Source: Porphyromonas gulae DSM 15663 (lineage in GTDB: Bacteria > Bacteroidota > Bacteroidia > Bacteroidales > Porphyromonadaceae). From it: a stretch of DNA of 64,000 nt. The translations under genes were made by a program, and so were the position numbers. The stretch lies in contig NZ_KB899147.1 of the NCBI RefSeq assembly GCF_000378065.1, positions 1 through 64,000 of the forward strand. The letters run 5' to 3'. The notes below the pieces were generated by a model. That model saw nothing but the letters and a program-made list of their open reading frames with translations, was not told the origin of the DNA and did not search any database. Position 1 is the stretch's first letter; every line of letters starts with the position of its first letter. This document shows positions 36,705 to 44,987 of this stretch, one piece after another.

Positions 36705-38987
36705 ATGATGAACAGCAAACTCGAAGAACAGGCACGAGCCTACCATGCCGAAGGTAAGCCCGGCAAACTCGAAATCAGGCCTACGAAGCCTCATTCTACT
36801 CAGCACGATCTGACGCTGGCATATAGTCCGGGAGTAGCGGTGCCCTGCAAGGACATCGAACAGGATCCGGCATTTGCATACAAATACACGGCCAAAGGCA
36901 ATCTCGTGGCCGTGATCTCGAATGGTACCGCCGTTTTGGGACTGGGGGATATAGGTGCTTTGGCCGGCAAGCCGGTTATGGAGGGGAAAGGACTGCTCTT
37001 CAAGATATATGCCGGTATAGATGTGTTCGACATTGAGATAGACGAGACGGATCCGAAGCGGTTCATCGAAGTAGTCAAGGCTATTGCCCCGACCTTCGGA
37101 GGCATCAACCTCGAAGACATCAAAGCACCCGAATGCTTCGAGATAGAGGAGACGCTGAAGCGAGAATTGGATATACCCGTCATGCACGACGATCAGCACG
37201 GCACTGCGATCATCTCTTCCGCCGGCCTGATCAATGCACTGATGATAGCAGGCAAAAAGATCGAGGATGTGCGTATCGTAGTGAACGGTGCAGGGGCATC
37301 GGCTTTCTCCTGCACCAAACTGTACGAATCCTTCGGTGCCAGAAGAGAAAACATCCTGATGCTCGACAGCAAAGGGGTAATCACAGCGGATCGGACGGAT
37401 CTGACCGAACAGAAACGCTACTTTGCCACCGAACGTACCGATGTGCACACGCTGGCCGAGGCCATTGCCGGTGCTGATGTCTTTGTCGGTCTGTCCCGTC
37501 CCAATGTGCTCACACAGGATATGGTGCGGATGATGGCTCCCAATCCCATTGTATTTGCACTGGCCAATCCCAATCCGGAGATTACTTATGAGGAGGCTAC
37601 AGCCGCTCGTGAGGATATTATCATGGCTACGGGGCGTTCGGATTATCCCAACCAGATCAACAATGTGATCGGTTTCCCTTATATATTCCGTGGAGCTTTG
37701 GACGTTCGTGCCAAGGCTATCAATGAGGAAATGAAACGGGCTGCTACGATGGCTATCGCGGATTTGGCACGGGAGGCTGTCCCCGACGAAGTGCTGCGTG
37801 CCTATGGCAATGCTCAGTTGCACTTCGGGAAGGACTACTTCATCCCCAAGCCGGTGGATCCTCGCCTGATCGTTCGCGTATCTACAGCCGTAGCACGTGC
37901 GGCAGTAGAGAGCGGTGTGGCAGAGCATCCTATTGCGGATTGGGCTGCTTATGAGGCCGAATTGCTGGGACGGGTGGGACTGATGAGTCACCTTACCCGT
38001 CGTCTTCACGAATCTGCCAAGCTCTATCCTCATCGCGTGATCTATGCAGCCTGCGAGAATCCTTCGGTGCTGAAGGCTGCCGTATCGGCACGTGCACATG
38101 GAATAGCCCGACCGATCATGCTGGGGGATGAGAAGCAAATACGGGATTTTGCCGTAGAGTTGGATTTGTCTTTGGAGGGTATCGAGATTGTTAATTACCG
38201 CTCCGATGAAGAAAAGGCTCGCCGTCATCATTATGCCCGTGTCTTTGCCGAGCAGAACTGGCGGCGCGGAGGCAATCATACCGAAGCACTGGACAAGATG
38301 TTCGATCCCAACTATTTCGGTATGATGATGGTACGCTTGGGGGATGCCGATGCTATGATCACGGGCATATACAGCAAGCATAGCTATCTGGCGGATGTGG
38401 CCAAGCAGACCGTCGGCCTGCAAGAGGGCGTCAGTCACTTTGCCACTATGCATATGGTCAGCCTGAAGAACGGGCCACTCTTCCTGGCCGATACGCTGAT
38501 CAATCACAACCTTTCGGCCGAGGCTCTTGTGGACATCGCTGTGATGGCCTATGAGAAAGCACACTGTTTCGGCGTGAAGCCTGTACTGGCGATAGTCGGA
38601 TTCTCTGACTTCGGAGCCGACGGCGATGCGGATAGTACGGTGGAGGCTGCGAAGGCTGTGGCCATATTGCATGAGAAATACCCCTATATTCCCGTGGATG
38701 GAGAGATGCGGGTATCCTTGGCTCTCCATGCCGAAAAGAGAGATAAGCAGTATCCGCAGAACAAGATTAAGGGGCGTAATGCCAATGTTTTGATTTTCCC
38801 GCGTCTTTCGGCAGCGAATGCATGTTACCAGCTGCTTCGCGAAGCGGACGATGCCGAGGAGGTGCTGGGCCCTATTCAGATCGGTCTGGCTAAGCCTGTC
38901 TACTTTGCCGATCATGATGCTACGGTGTCGGACATCCTCAATATCACAGCCATGGCCGTACTGGACAGCCACGCCTGTCTGATTTGA
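36705..38987 (+). CDS. maeB: NADP-dependent malic enzyme with phosphotransacetylase-like domain
   Basis: MaeB converts malate to pyruvate and CO2. The chosen start ([23 protein letters not shown]) gives 760 residues, matching the two-domain MaeB type. Residues about 1-430 form the malic enzyme with [13 protein letters not shown], the NAD(P)-binding [19 protein letters not shown] and metal-site elements (CFEIEETL...MHDDQHGTA). Residues about 440-760 are a phosphate-acetyltransferase-like domain, often regulatory and lacking transferase activity. It is monocistronic, with a strong terminator. Confidence 0.96.
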   Translation: MMNSKLEEQARAYHAEGKPGKLEIRPTKPHSTQHDLTLAYSPGVAVPCKDIEQDPAFAYKYTAKGNLVAVISNGTAVLGLGDIGALAGKPVMEGKGLLFKIYAGIDVFDIEIDETDPKRFIEVVKAIAPTFGGINLEDIKAPECFEIEETLKRELDIPVMHDDQHGTAIISSAGLINALMIAGKKIEDVRIVVNGAGASAFSCTKLYESFGARRENILMLDSKGVITADRTDLTEQKRYFATERTDVHTLAEAIAGADVFVGLSRPNVLTQDMVRMMAPNPIVFALANPNPEITYEEATAAREDIIMATGRSDYPNQINNVIGFPYIFRGALDVRAKAINEEMKRAATMAIADLAREAVPDEVLRAYGNAQLHFGKDYFIPKPVDPRLIVRVSTAVARAAVESGVAEHPIADWAAYEAELLGRVGLMSHLTRRLHESAKLYPHRVIYAACENPSVLKAAVSARAHGIARPIMLGDEKQIRDFAVELDLSLEGIEIVNYRSDEEKARRHHYARVFAEQNWRRGGNHTEALDKMFDPNYFGMMMVRLGDADAMITGIYSKHSYLADVAKQTVGLQEGVSHFATMHMVSLKNGPLFLADTLINHNLSAEALVDIAVMAYEKAHCFGVKPVLAIVGFSDFGADGDADSTVEAAKAVAILHEKYPYIPVDGEMRVSLALHAEKRDKQYPQNKIKGRNANVLIFPRLSAANACYQLLREADDAEEVLGPIQIGLAKPVYFADHDATVSDILNITAMAVLDSHACLI

Positions 38988-39013
38988 TTCGAGTATAAAT
39001 CCGTACAACAAAT

Positions 39014-39050
39014 AGAGGCTGTTCTGCAAATCGTGCAGAGCAGCCTCTTT
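39014..39050 (+). terminator. Terminator after maeB
   Basis: A 15-bp stem (AGAGGCTGTTCTGCA with TGCAGAGCAGCCTCT, one G-U pair) surrounds a 5-base loop and is followed by TTTGTATTTG, 27 bp after the maeB stop. Confidence 0.85.
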
Positions 39051-39126
39051 GTATTTGGGGTTTCTATCCTTTGGAGGAGTTCCCGATAGGTCGCCTTTTA
39101 TCGTGCTTAAATCCGACGGACTGACT

Positions 39127-39564
39127 TTACTCGGTAGGACGTTCTACGCGCTTGAGTCCGCCGGTGGTTCGGCCGGCTTCCAAGAGTGGCAGGTTGGTTT
39201 CAGTCGGGATGTAGATCACGGTCTTGTCATTCAGACTGCCCTGCTGACGCACCCACAGATACTGAATGTATGTGGGCGTAAGACTGTTGTTTTCTATCCT
39301 GATGGCTTCTGCGGCTCCTTTTGCCCGTTCGATCTCAGCTTTGGCATTGAGCTTCTCTGCTTCGAGATTGGCTTTTGCTTCTTCGATCTTGATCCTTCTG
39401 TTTTGTTCTGCTTTGGAGAACTCTGCTTTTCCTGCCTGTTCGGCTCGCCAAACGTTGTACATCGGCAGCCCGAACATCAGCCCTACAATAGCAAGGACAA
39501 TGATAATGAGCGACACGACGATGGTCTTTCCTTGAATCGTCGTGGAAGATTTTGTGATATTCAT
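39127..39564 (-). CDS. Small membrane-anchored protein with prohibitin-like helix
   Basis: The 145-residue protein has one membrane helix (about 16-35, TIVVSLIIIVLAIVGLMFGLP), then a charged Ala/Glu/Lys-rich helix (QAGKAEFSKAEQNRRIKIEEAKANLEAEKLNAKAEIERAKGAAEAIRIE), and a short tail resembling the end of SPFH/prohibitin proteins (TPTYIQYLWVRQQGSLNDKTVIYIPTETNLPLLE). The SPFH domain itself is missing, so this looks like a stand-alone tail or membrane anchor. Its function is unknown. It is followed on the minus strand by maeB's convergent end. Confidence 0.75.
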   Translation of the reverse strand: MNITKSSTTIQGKTIVVSLIIIVLAIVGLMFGLPMYNVWRAEQAGKAEFSKAEQNRRIKIEEAKANLEAEKLNAKAEIERAKGAAEAIRIENNSLTPTYIQYLWVRQQGSLNDKTVIYIPTETNLPLLEAGRTTGGLKRVERPTE

Positions 39565-39599
39565 TGCTTTATTTCTTGAGTTTTTTGTCGGGTTAAGTA

Positions 39600-40037
39600 C
39601 TATTTCCGGATGGGGATTTTGTCTATCCGGGCCTTATGGCGTCCCCCTTCGAAAGGCGTCTCCAAATAGGTCTTCAAGATCGTTTTGGCCTGTTCGTCCG
39701 AGATGAAGCGTGCAGGCAGCGAGAGGACGTTGGCATCGTTGTGCTGGCGAGCCAAACGAGCGATCTCCTCAGTCCAGCAAAGAGCGGCACGTACGTGGGG
39801 ATATTTGTTCATCACCATGGATATGCCGTTGCCCGAACCGCAGATCGATATGCCACGATTCAGCTCGCCCTGTTCGATGGCAGAGCCTAACGGGTGGGCA
39901 AAATCAGGGTAATCGACGCTTTCGGAAGAGTGGCATCCGAAGTCTTTTGTCGTGATGCCTTGCTCTGCAAGCCATGCCTTTACGCGTTCTTTCAATTCAT
40001 ATCCGGCGTGGTCGCTACAAATACCGATTGTTTCCAT
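39600..40037 (-). CDS. rpiB: Ribose-5-phosphate isomerase B
   Basis: RpiB interconverts ribose 5-phosphate and ribulose 5-phosphate in the non-oxidative pentose phosphate pathway. The 145-residue protein has the substrate-binding CSDHAGYELKERVKAWLAEQG, the DFGCHSSESVDYPDFAHPLG segment and the active-site ICGSGNGISMVMNKYPHVRAALCW, where the Cys-Gly-Ser-Gly-Asn-Gly loop includes the catalytic cysteine. It lies just downstream of transketolase, the next enzyme of the same pathway. Confidence 0.96.
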   Translation of the reverse strand: METIGICSDHAGYELKERVKAWLAEQGITTKDFGCHSSESVDYPDFAHPLGSAIEQGELNRGISICGSGNGISMVMNKYPHVRAALCWTEEIARLARQHNDANVLSLPARFISDEQAKTILKTYLETPFEGGRHKARIDKIPIRK

Positions 40038-40055
40038 TGTCTGAGCTGTGGTTTG

Positions 40056-40108
40056 TAAAAACAGATTGCCCGAAAGCCATATTCCGATCTGGAAGTCGCT
40101 TTCGGGCA
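40056..40108 (-). terminator. Hairpin between tkt and rpiB
   Basis: An 11-bp perfect stem (TGCCCGAAAGC with GCTTTCGGGCA) is followed on the minus strand by AATCTGTTTTTAC. It lies between the tkt stop and rpiB start, so rpiB would be partly attenuated or need its own promoter. Confidence 0.65.
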
Positions 40109-40123
40109 GCCTGTGGTTGGTTA

Positions 40124-42151
40124 TCAGTGGAGTATTTTCAACACTTGTTCGTACACATTCTCTGCTGTAAAGCCGAGTTTCTCGTCCAGCACCTTATACG
40201 GGGCGGAGAATCCGAAAGAGTTCAATCCCCAGACGGCACCGCTTTCGCCCACAAGGCCTTCCAGATTGACGGGCAATCCGGCTGTCAGACCGAAACGCCT
40301 GATACCGGTGGGAAGCACTTCCTCCTGATATTCGGCACTCTGCGAACGGAAAAGCCCCTCGGAAGGTACCGACACGATACGAAGTTTTACGCCGCGTTTG
40401 CGCAGCAGCTCTGCTCCTTCGACCAATGTGGACACCTCAGATCCGCTGGCCAAAAGAACTACCTCGATATTCTGATCCGTATTGACGATATAAGCTCCCT
40501 TTTCAGCCTGCAAGGCTTCTTCGTACCGGCTGCCGTTAGCAGGCAGATCAGTGATATTCTGACGTGAGAGGATCAGAGCCGTAGGAGTATGCGTATTCTC
40601 CATAGCCATCTTCCAAGCGACGGTAGTCTCCTGCACATCGGCCGGACGAAGTATCAGCATGGAGCGGCGGCCGCTGTGGTTGTGCAGCTTCTCCATCAGG
40701 CGGATTTGTGCCTCTTGTTCCACCGGTTCGTGAGTAGGACCATCCTCGCCCACACGGAAAGCATCGTGCGTCCAGATAAACTTGACGGGCAATTCCATCA
40801 GGGCAGCCATACGAACGGCCGGTTTCATGTAGTCGGAAAACACGAAGAAGGTACCGCAAGCCGGAATGACGCCTCCATGAAGAGCCATACCGATACAGAG
40901 ACATGCCATGGTCAGCTCCGATACACCGATCTGCAAGAATGCCCCACTGAAATCCCCTTTCTTCATGGCGTGGGTTTTCTTCAAGAAACCATCAGTCTTG
41001 TCCGAATTGGAAAGGTCGGCAGAGGTTACAATCATATTCTCTACTTCTCCGGCAAGAGTACCCAGCACGGTGGCAGAAGCGGAACGGGTAGCCTGATTGG
41101 GTTTCTGCTCTATGGCTTTCCAGTCGATTTGGGGCGTTTGGCCGGCGAACCAGGCATCGAACTTGGCTGCCAAATCGGGATGGGTGCTGCGCCAGCGTTG
41201 TTCTTCTTCGCGACGCTCTGCCATGATCTGCTCCAGCTCTGCCAAGCGAGCGGCATACATCTCCTGAACTTCGGGGAAGATGGCGAATGGCTCGTCGGGA
41301 TTGCCTCCGAGGTTCTTGACTGTCTGGGCGAATGATGCTCCGGCAGCCGATAGTGGCTGTCCATGCGTGCTCACCATATTCTCATACGAGCTGCCATCTT
41401 CGCCTACGGCACCTTTGCCCATAAGGGTGTGGCCGATGATAAGTGTGGGACGCTCGCCCTCTCCTTTGGCTTCGCTCAAGGCCTTGCGAATTTCATCCGC
41501 ATCATTGCCTGCAATCTCTATTACCTTCCAGCCCCATGCACGGTATTTCATGGCTACGTCCTCGCTTGCCACCTCTTTTACCGTTGTAGAGAGCTGTACG
41601 TCGTTCGAGTCGTAGAACATAATCAGATTGTTCAGCCCAAGGTGTCCGGCGATTCGGCCGGCTCCCTGCGATACTTCCTCCTGTATACCACCATCGGATA
41701 TGTAGGCATAGATCGTTTGGCTCATCATCCAGCCGAAGCGATGAGCGAGGAATTTGGCTGCGATGGCTGCGCCGACAGCATAGGTGTGTCCTTGTCCCAA
41801 GGGACCGGATGTATTCTCCACGCCGTGCATGACATCTACTTCGGGGTGTCCGGGTGTAATGCTGCCCCATTGGCGGAATGCTTTGAGGTCATCCATCGTG
41901 TACTTGCCCGTCAATGCCAGCTGAGCATACAGCATCGGGGACATATGTCCCGGATCCAGGAAGAAGCGATCGCGACCCGCCCATTGTGGATTCTTCGGGT
42001 CAAAGATCAAATACTCGGAGAAGAGCACGTTTACAAAGTCCGCTCCGCCCATGGCTCCGCCCGGGTGACCGCTTTTGGCTTTTTCCACCATTGCAGCGGC
42101 CAACACTCGAATATTGTCCGCAGCCTTGTTCATCAGCTTTTTGTCGTTCAT
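40124..42151 (-). CDS. tkt: Transketolase
   Basis: The 675-residue protein has the full transketolase plan: a thiamine-diphosphate domain with KSGHPGGAMGGADF, the metal/ThDP motif ISDGGIQEEVSQGAGRIAGHLGLNNLIMFYDSN, a pyrimidine domain with the catalytic glutamate region (QIGVSELTMACLCIGMALHGG) and HDAFRVGEDGPTHEPVEQ, and a C-terminal domain. It moves two-carbon units between sugar phosphates, feeding ribose synthesis through the neighbouring RpiB. Confidence 0.97.
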   Translation of the reverse strand: MNDKKLMNKAADNIRVLAAAMVEKAKSGHPGGAMGGADFVNVLFSEYLIFDPKNPQWAGRDRFFLDPGHMSPMLYAQLALTGKYTMDDLKAFRQWGSITPGHPEVDVMHGVENTSGPLGQGHTYAVGAAIAAKFLAHRFGWMMSQTIYAYISDGGIQEEVSQGAGRIAGHLGLNNLIMFYDSNDVQLSTTVKEVASEDVAMKYRAWGWKVIEIAGNDADEIRKALSEAKGEGERPTLIIGHTLMGKGAVGEDGSSYENMVSTHGQPLSAAGASFAQTVKNLGGNPDEPFAIFPEVQEMYAARLAELEQIMAERREEEQRWRSTHPDLAAKFDAWFAGQTPQIDWKAIEQKPNQATRSASATVLGTLAGEVENMIVTSADLSNSDKTDGFLKKTHAMKKGDFSGAFLQIGVSELTMACLCIGMALHGGVIPACGTFFVFSDYMKPAVRMAALMELPVKFIWTHDAFRVGEDGPTHEPVEQEAQIRLMEKLHNHSGRRSMLILRPADVQETTVAWKMAMENTHTPTALILSRQNITDLPANGSRYEEALQAEKGAYIVNTDQNIEVVLLASGSEVSTLVEGAELLRKRGVKLRIVSVPSEGLFRSQSAEYQEEVLPTGIRRFGLTAGLPVNLEGLVGESGAVWGLNSFGFSAPYKVLDEKLGFTAENVYEQVLKILH

Positions 42152-42226
42152 TCCTTCTAATTATGTTGAGGTGAGATTATGTCTTAAATTATGATTGTCC
42201 TGTGACCCCGAAGACATCTTTTCCGG

Positions 42227-42234
42227 CAAAGGTA
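42227..42234 (-). promoter_or_regulatory. Candidate -7 box (TACCTTTG) for tkt
   Basis: The minus strand reads TACCTTTG, 76 bp upstream of the tkt ATG, matching TAnnTTTG. Confidence 0.5.
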
Positions 42235-42569
42235 AGAAGTTCCGTTCAGAGCACGTGGTTTACTATATTAAATAGATGGTTTTTCGGAGGTCAAGCCCTG
42301 CTCCTCTCTCCCTTAAAGACACGATATAGATAGAATCATCCCGTCTTTCTATTCGCAAATGACTGAAGAGTGCTTCTCTCGGTACTCTCTTATCATCACA
42401 AAGGGAGCCGGTTTGCCATTACTCATGACACAGGCCTTGGCGTATGCGGTGCCCCGGCCAAACCGTTTTTATAAGTCTAACAAAATTATCTAAATTCGAG
42501 ATACTCCTCAAAACTCGGAAGAGCCTCCTCCCTTCTCATCCTCTTTTGTGCAGAGGGCATGTGCCGGCT

Positions 42570-42740
42570 GAGAAAATAAGAAGACATGGTGCCGAAAAAC
42601 GTGGGGCGAGAATTTTTTCGCTTTGGCGCGGGAACGGAAAAATTCTCGCGCCGCAACGAAATTTTTTTCGTTCCGTTTTTCCCGAAAAGCGGTTCGAGTT
42701 TTTCCAGGAAAATGGTTCGTAAATTCGTTTTCTCTTTTTC
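42570..42740 (+). repeat. Dispersed non-coding repeat, copy B
   Basis: The core starts AAAAACGTGGGGCGAGAATT near 42595, followed by TTTTCGCTTTGGCGCGGGAA and CGGAAAAATTCTCGCGCCGC. The preceding GAGAAAATAAG...GGTG segment aligns with copy A, and the later GGTTCGTAAATT segment with A's TTCGTAAATTTTCG. It is the most divergent of the three copies, with an insertion after the second GC block. Confidence 0.7.
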
Positions 42741-42904
42741 CGCTCCTGTTGAATGTCCCTCCGCTGTTCTAAAACTTTTGGGAAAGCGGTTTGCCTTCTT
42801 GGGGAGGGGGAGAGGAAGATCTTTACCTTTCGTCTTGGACTCTATAGGGTATGATCATTGGATTTTCATTCTATTACATTGTATTCTATATCAATAAGAA
42901 ATAC

Positions 42905-42912
42905 TATCTTTG
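42905..42912 (+). promoter_or_regulatory. Candidate -7 box (TATCTTTG) for rplU-rpmA
   Basis: TATCTTTG fits TAnnTTTG and would give an rplU leader of roughly 85 bases. Confidence 0.5.
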
Positions 42913-43002
42913 CGGTCGATATTCCTATGTATGGTCATAAAAGTGACTCGAATACGCGTGCGTCCACCATACGGGGCTAACAAGTTTAGTAGAAAGAAAG
43001 TA

Positions 43003-43320
43003 ATGTACGTTATCGTAGACATTCAGGGACAGCAGATGAAGGTAGAGCAAGGCCGTCGGCTGTTCGTGCATCACATCAAAGACGTAGAGAGTGGTGCAAG
43101 CGTAGAGTTCGACAAGGTACTCCTCGTCGATAATAATGGTGCTATCACCGTGGGTTCTCCCTTGGTGGAAGGTGCTAAAGTGGTATGTGAAGTATTGACT
43201 CCTCTTGTGAAAGGGGATAAGGTGCTGATATTCCACAAGAAGAGAAGAAAAGGATACCGCAAGCTGAATGGCCATCGCCAGCAGTTTACGGAAATTCTGG
43301 TGAAAGAAGTCGTTGCATAA
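43003..43320 (+). CDS. rplU: 50S ribosomal protein L21
   Basis: Starting at [22 protein letters not shown] gives the normal 105 residues; the longer open frame upstream adds 31 residues not seen in L21. The conserved C-terminus ([30 protein letters not shown]) carries the basic 23S rRNA-binding patch. It precedes rpmA by 27 bp, the standard L21-L27 pairing. Confidence 0.97.
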
Positions 43321-43347
43321 TCAAATCCACAAAACAGAAACACAATC

Positions 43348-43605
43348 ATGGCACATAAAAAAGGTGTAGGTAGTTCCAAGAACGGTCGTGAATCGGAAAG
43401 CAAACGTCTTGGCGTGAAAGTTTATGGTGGAGAAATGGCTAAGGCCGGCAACATATTGGTTCGTCAGCGTGGCACCGTTCACCACCCGGGTGAAAACGTA
43501 GGTATCGGTAAGGATCATACTTTGTATGCACTGAAGTCGGGCGTAGTAGTATTTACTCGCAAGAAAAACGACCGTTCATACGTTTCGATCAAGGCCGAAT
43601 CATAA
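43348..43605 (+). CDS. rpmA: 50S ribosomal protein L27
   Basis: The 85-residue protein starts [22 protein letters not shown] and contains the family block [25 protein letters not shown]. The N-terminal tail reaches the peptidyl transferase centre. The protein lacks the cleavable N-terminal extension of Firmicutes L27. It lies between rplU and serS in the same direction. Confidence 0.97.
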   Translation: MAHKKGVGSSKNGRESESKRLGVKVYGGEMAKAGNILVRQRGTVHHPGENVGIGKDHTLYALKSGVVVFTRKKNDRSYVSIKAES

Positions 43606-43643
43606 AGAAAGCAGAACGCTAATAAGCAGTTAGGTAAATAGGG

Positions 43644-43694
43644 GGCGAATCTCTACAGGCTGTAACCGCCTTGGAGATTTGCCTTTTGTTTTTT
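43644..43694 (+). terminator. Terminator between rpmA and serS
   Basis: A 10-bp stem (GGCGAATCTC with GAGATTTGCC, one G-U pair) and a 20-base loop are followed by TTTTGTTTTTT. It ends just before the serS start, so serS may be fed by read-through, making this an attenuator-like element. Confidence 0.7.
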
Positions 43695-43703
43695 CGATAT
43701 ACT

Positions 43704-44975
43704 ATGCTGACACTCAAGCAAATCATAGAAAACAAGGAAGAAGTGATCCGTCGCCTGGCGGTGAAGCACTTCGATGCAGCCGCTATCCTCGATGAAGTCA
43801 TCTCTCTCGACAGACAGCGACGCGAAACTCAACAGAGTCTGGATGCTCGCTTGGCGGAGCAAAATGCCATTGCCAAGGAGATCGGAGCTTTGATGAAAGC
43901 CGGCAAGAAAGACGAGGCAGAGGCTATCCGTGCGAAAGTAGCCGAGATGAAAGCCGAGAGCCACCATCTGGAAGAGCGGAAAGCAGATCTGGAGAATGCC
44001 ATACGCCAGCAGCTTCTGCTTATCCCGAATCTGCCGCATGAGTCTGTCCCTACGGGCAAGACTGCAGAGGAGAATGTCTGCGTGAAGACAGGCGGTATAG
44101 TGCCGGAGCTTGGAGAGCACAAGCTGCCGCATTGGGATCTGGCCAAGAAATATGATCTGATCGACTTCGAACTCGGCGTCAAGATAACGGGAGCGGGTTT
44201 CCCCGTCTATAAGGGCAAAGGAGCACGTCTGCAGCGCGCTTTGATCAACTTCTTCTTGGACGAAGCCCGCAATGCCGGATTCACGGAGATAGAGCCGCCC
44301 TATGTGGTCAATGAGGACTCCGGATATGGTACGGGACAGCTCCCCGACAAGGAAGGGCAGATGTACCATGTCACGGCGGACAACCTGTATCTGATCCCCA
44401 CGGCAGAGGTGCCGGTGACCAATATCTTCCGCGATGTGATTCTCTCCGAGGACGAATTGCCCATTCGCTTGACTGCATACTCGGCTTGCTTCCGACGCGA
44501 AGCCGGTTCGTACGGCAAGGATGTTCGCGGTCTGAATCGCCTCCATCAGTTCAACAAGGTGGAGATCGTCTGCATCGACAAGCCCGAACACTCCTACGAA
44601 CAGCTCGATCAGATGGTCGGCTATGTCCAAGGCCTTGTAGATAAGCTGGGACTTCCGTGGCGTATCCTTCGCCTCTGTGGCGGAGACATTAGCTTCACTT
44701 CGGCATTGACTTACGACTTCGAAGTCTATTCGGCTGCCCAAGAGCGGTGGTTGGAGGTTAGCTCCGTATCCAATTTCGAGAGCTTCCAAGCCAATCGTCT
44801 GAAGTGCCGTTATCGCAATGCGGATAAGAAAGTGGAGCTTTGCCACACGCTCAACGGTAGTGCCTTGGCTCTGCCTCGTATCGTGGCTGCCCTGCTGGAA
44901 AACAATCAGACAGCCGAGGGCATCCGCATCCCCGACTGTCTGGTGCCTTATACAGGCTTCTCGATGATCGATTGA
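43704..44975 (+). CDS. serS: Serine--tRNA ligase
   Basis: SerRS charges tRNA-Ser and tRNA-Sec. Starting at MLTLKQIIENKEEVIRRLAVKH gives 423 residues, the family length; 11 extra residues upstream are dropped. The N-terminal long coiled-coil arm (about 25-105) grips the tRNA variable arm. The class II core has the TAEVPVTNIFRD motif, FRREAGSYGKDVRGLNRLHQFNKVE (motif 2) and the C-terminal LPRIVAALLENNQT (motif 3). Only 12 bp separate its stop from the convergent M49 peptidase gene. Confidence 0.97.
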   Translation: MLTLKQIIENKEEVIRRLAVKHFDAAAILDEVISLDRQRRETQQSLDARLAEQNAIAKEIGALMKAGKKDEAEAIRAKVAEMKAESHHLEERKADLENAIRQQLLLIPNLPHESVPTGKTAEENVCVKTGGIVPELGEHKLPHWDLAKKYDLIDFELGVKITGAGFPVYKGKGARLQRALINFFLDEARNAGFTEIEPPYVVNEDSGYGTGQLPDKEGQMYHVTADNLYLIPTAEVPVTNIFRDVILSEDELPIRLTAYSACFRREAGSYGKDVRGLNRLHQFNKVEIVCIDKPEHSYEQLDQMVGYVQGLVDKLGLPWRILRLCGGDISFTSALTYDFEVYSAAQERWLEVSSVSNFESFQANRLKCRYRNADKKVELCHTLNGSALALPRIVAALLENNQTAEGIRIPDCLVPYTGFSMID

Positions 44976-44987
44976 TAGTCGCTTCCC

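Larger units (their letters stand above)
42152..43002. other. Long intergenic region between tkt and rplU, with repeat copy B
   Basis: The 851-bp gap contains the tkt promoter box (42227-42234), repeat copy B (about 42570-42740), the rplU promoter box (42905-42912), and a long-loop hairpin with arms GGTTTGCC and GGCCAAACC around 42410-42465 ending in a T run. No gene is supported; frames that run across it are low-complexity or enter rplU in frame without family similarity. Confidence 0.55.

Noticed and set aside
36693-39029. 778-codon minus-strand open frame over maeB
   Set aside because: Antisense to the complete malic enzyme gene; no domain motif and skewed His/Gln/Arg/Ile composition typical of a shadow frame.
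42586-42897. 103-codon plus-strand frame across repeat copy B
   Set aside because: Its sequence is low-complexity (Phe/Arg/Gly/Ser from the repeat) and it is not present as a frame in copies A and C.
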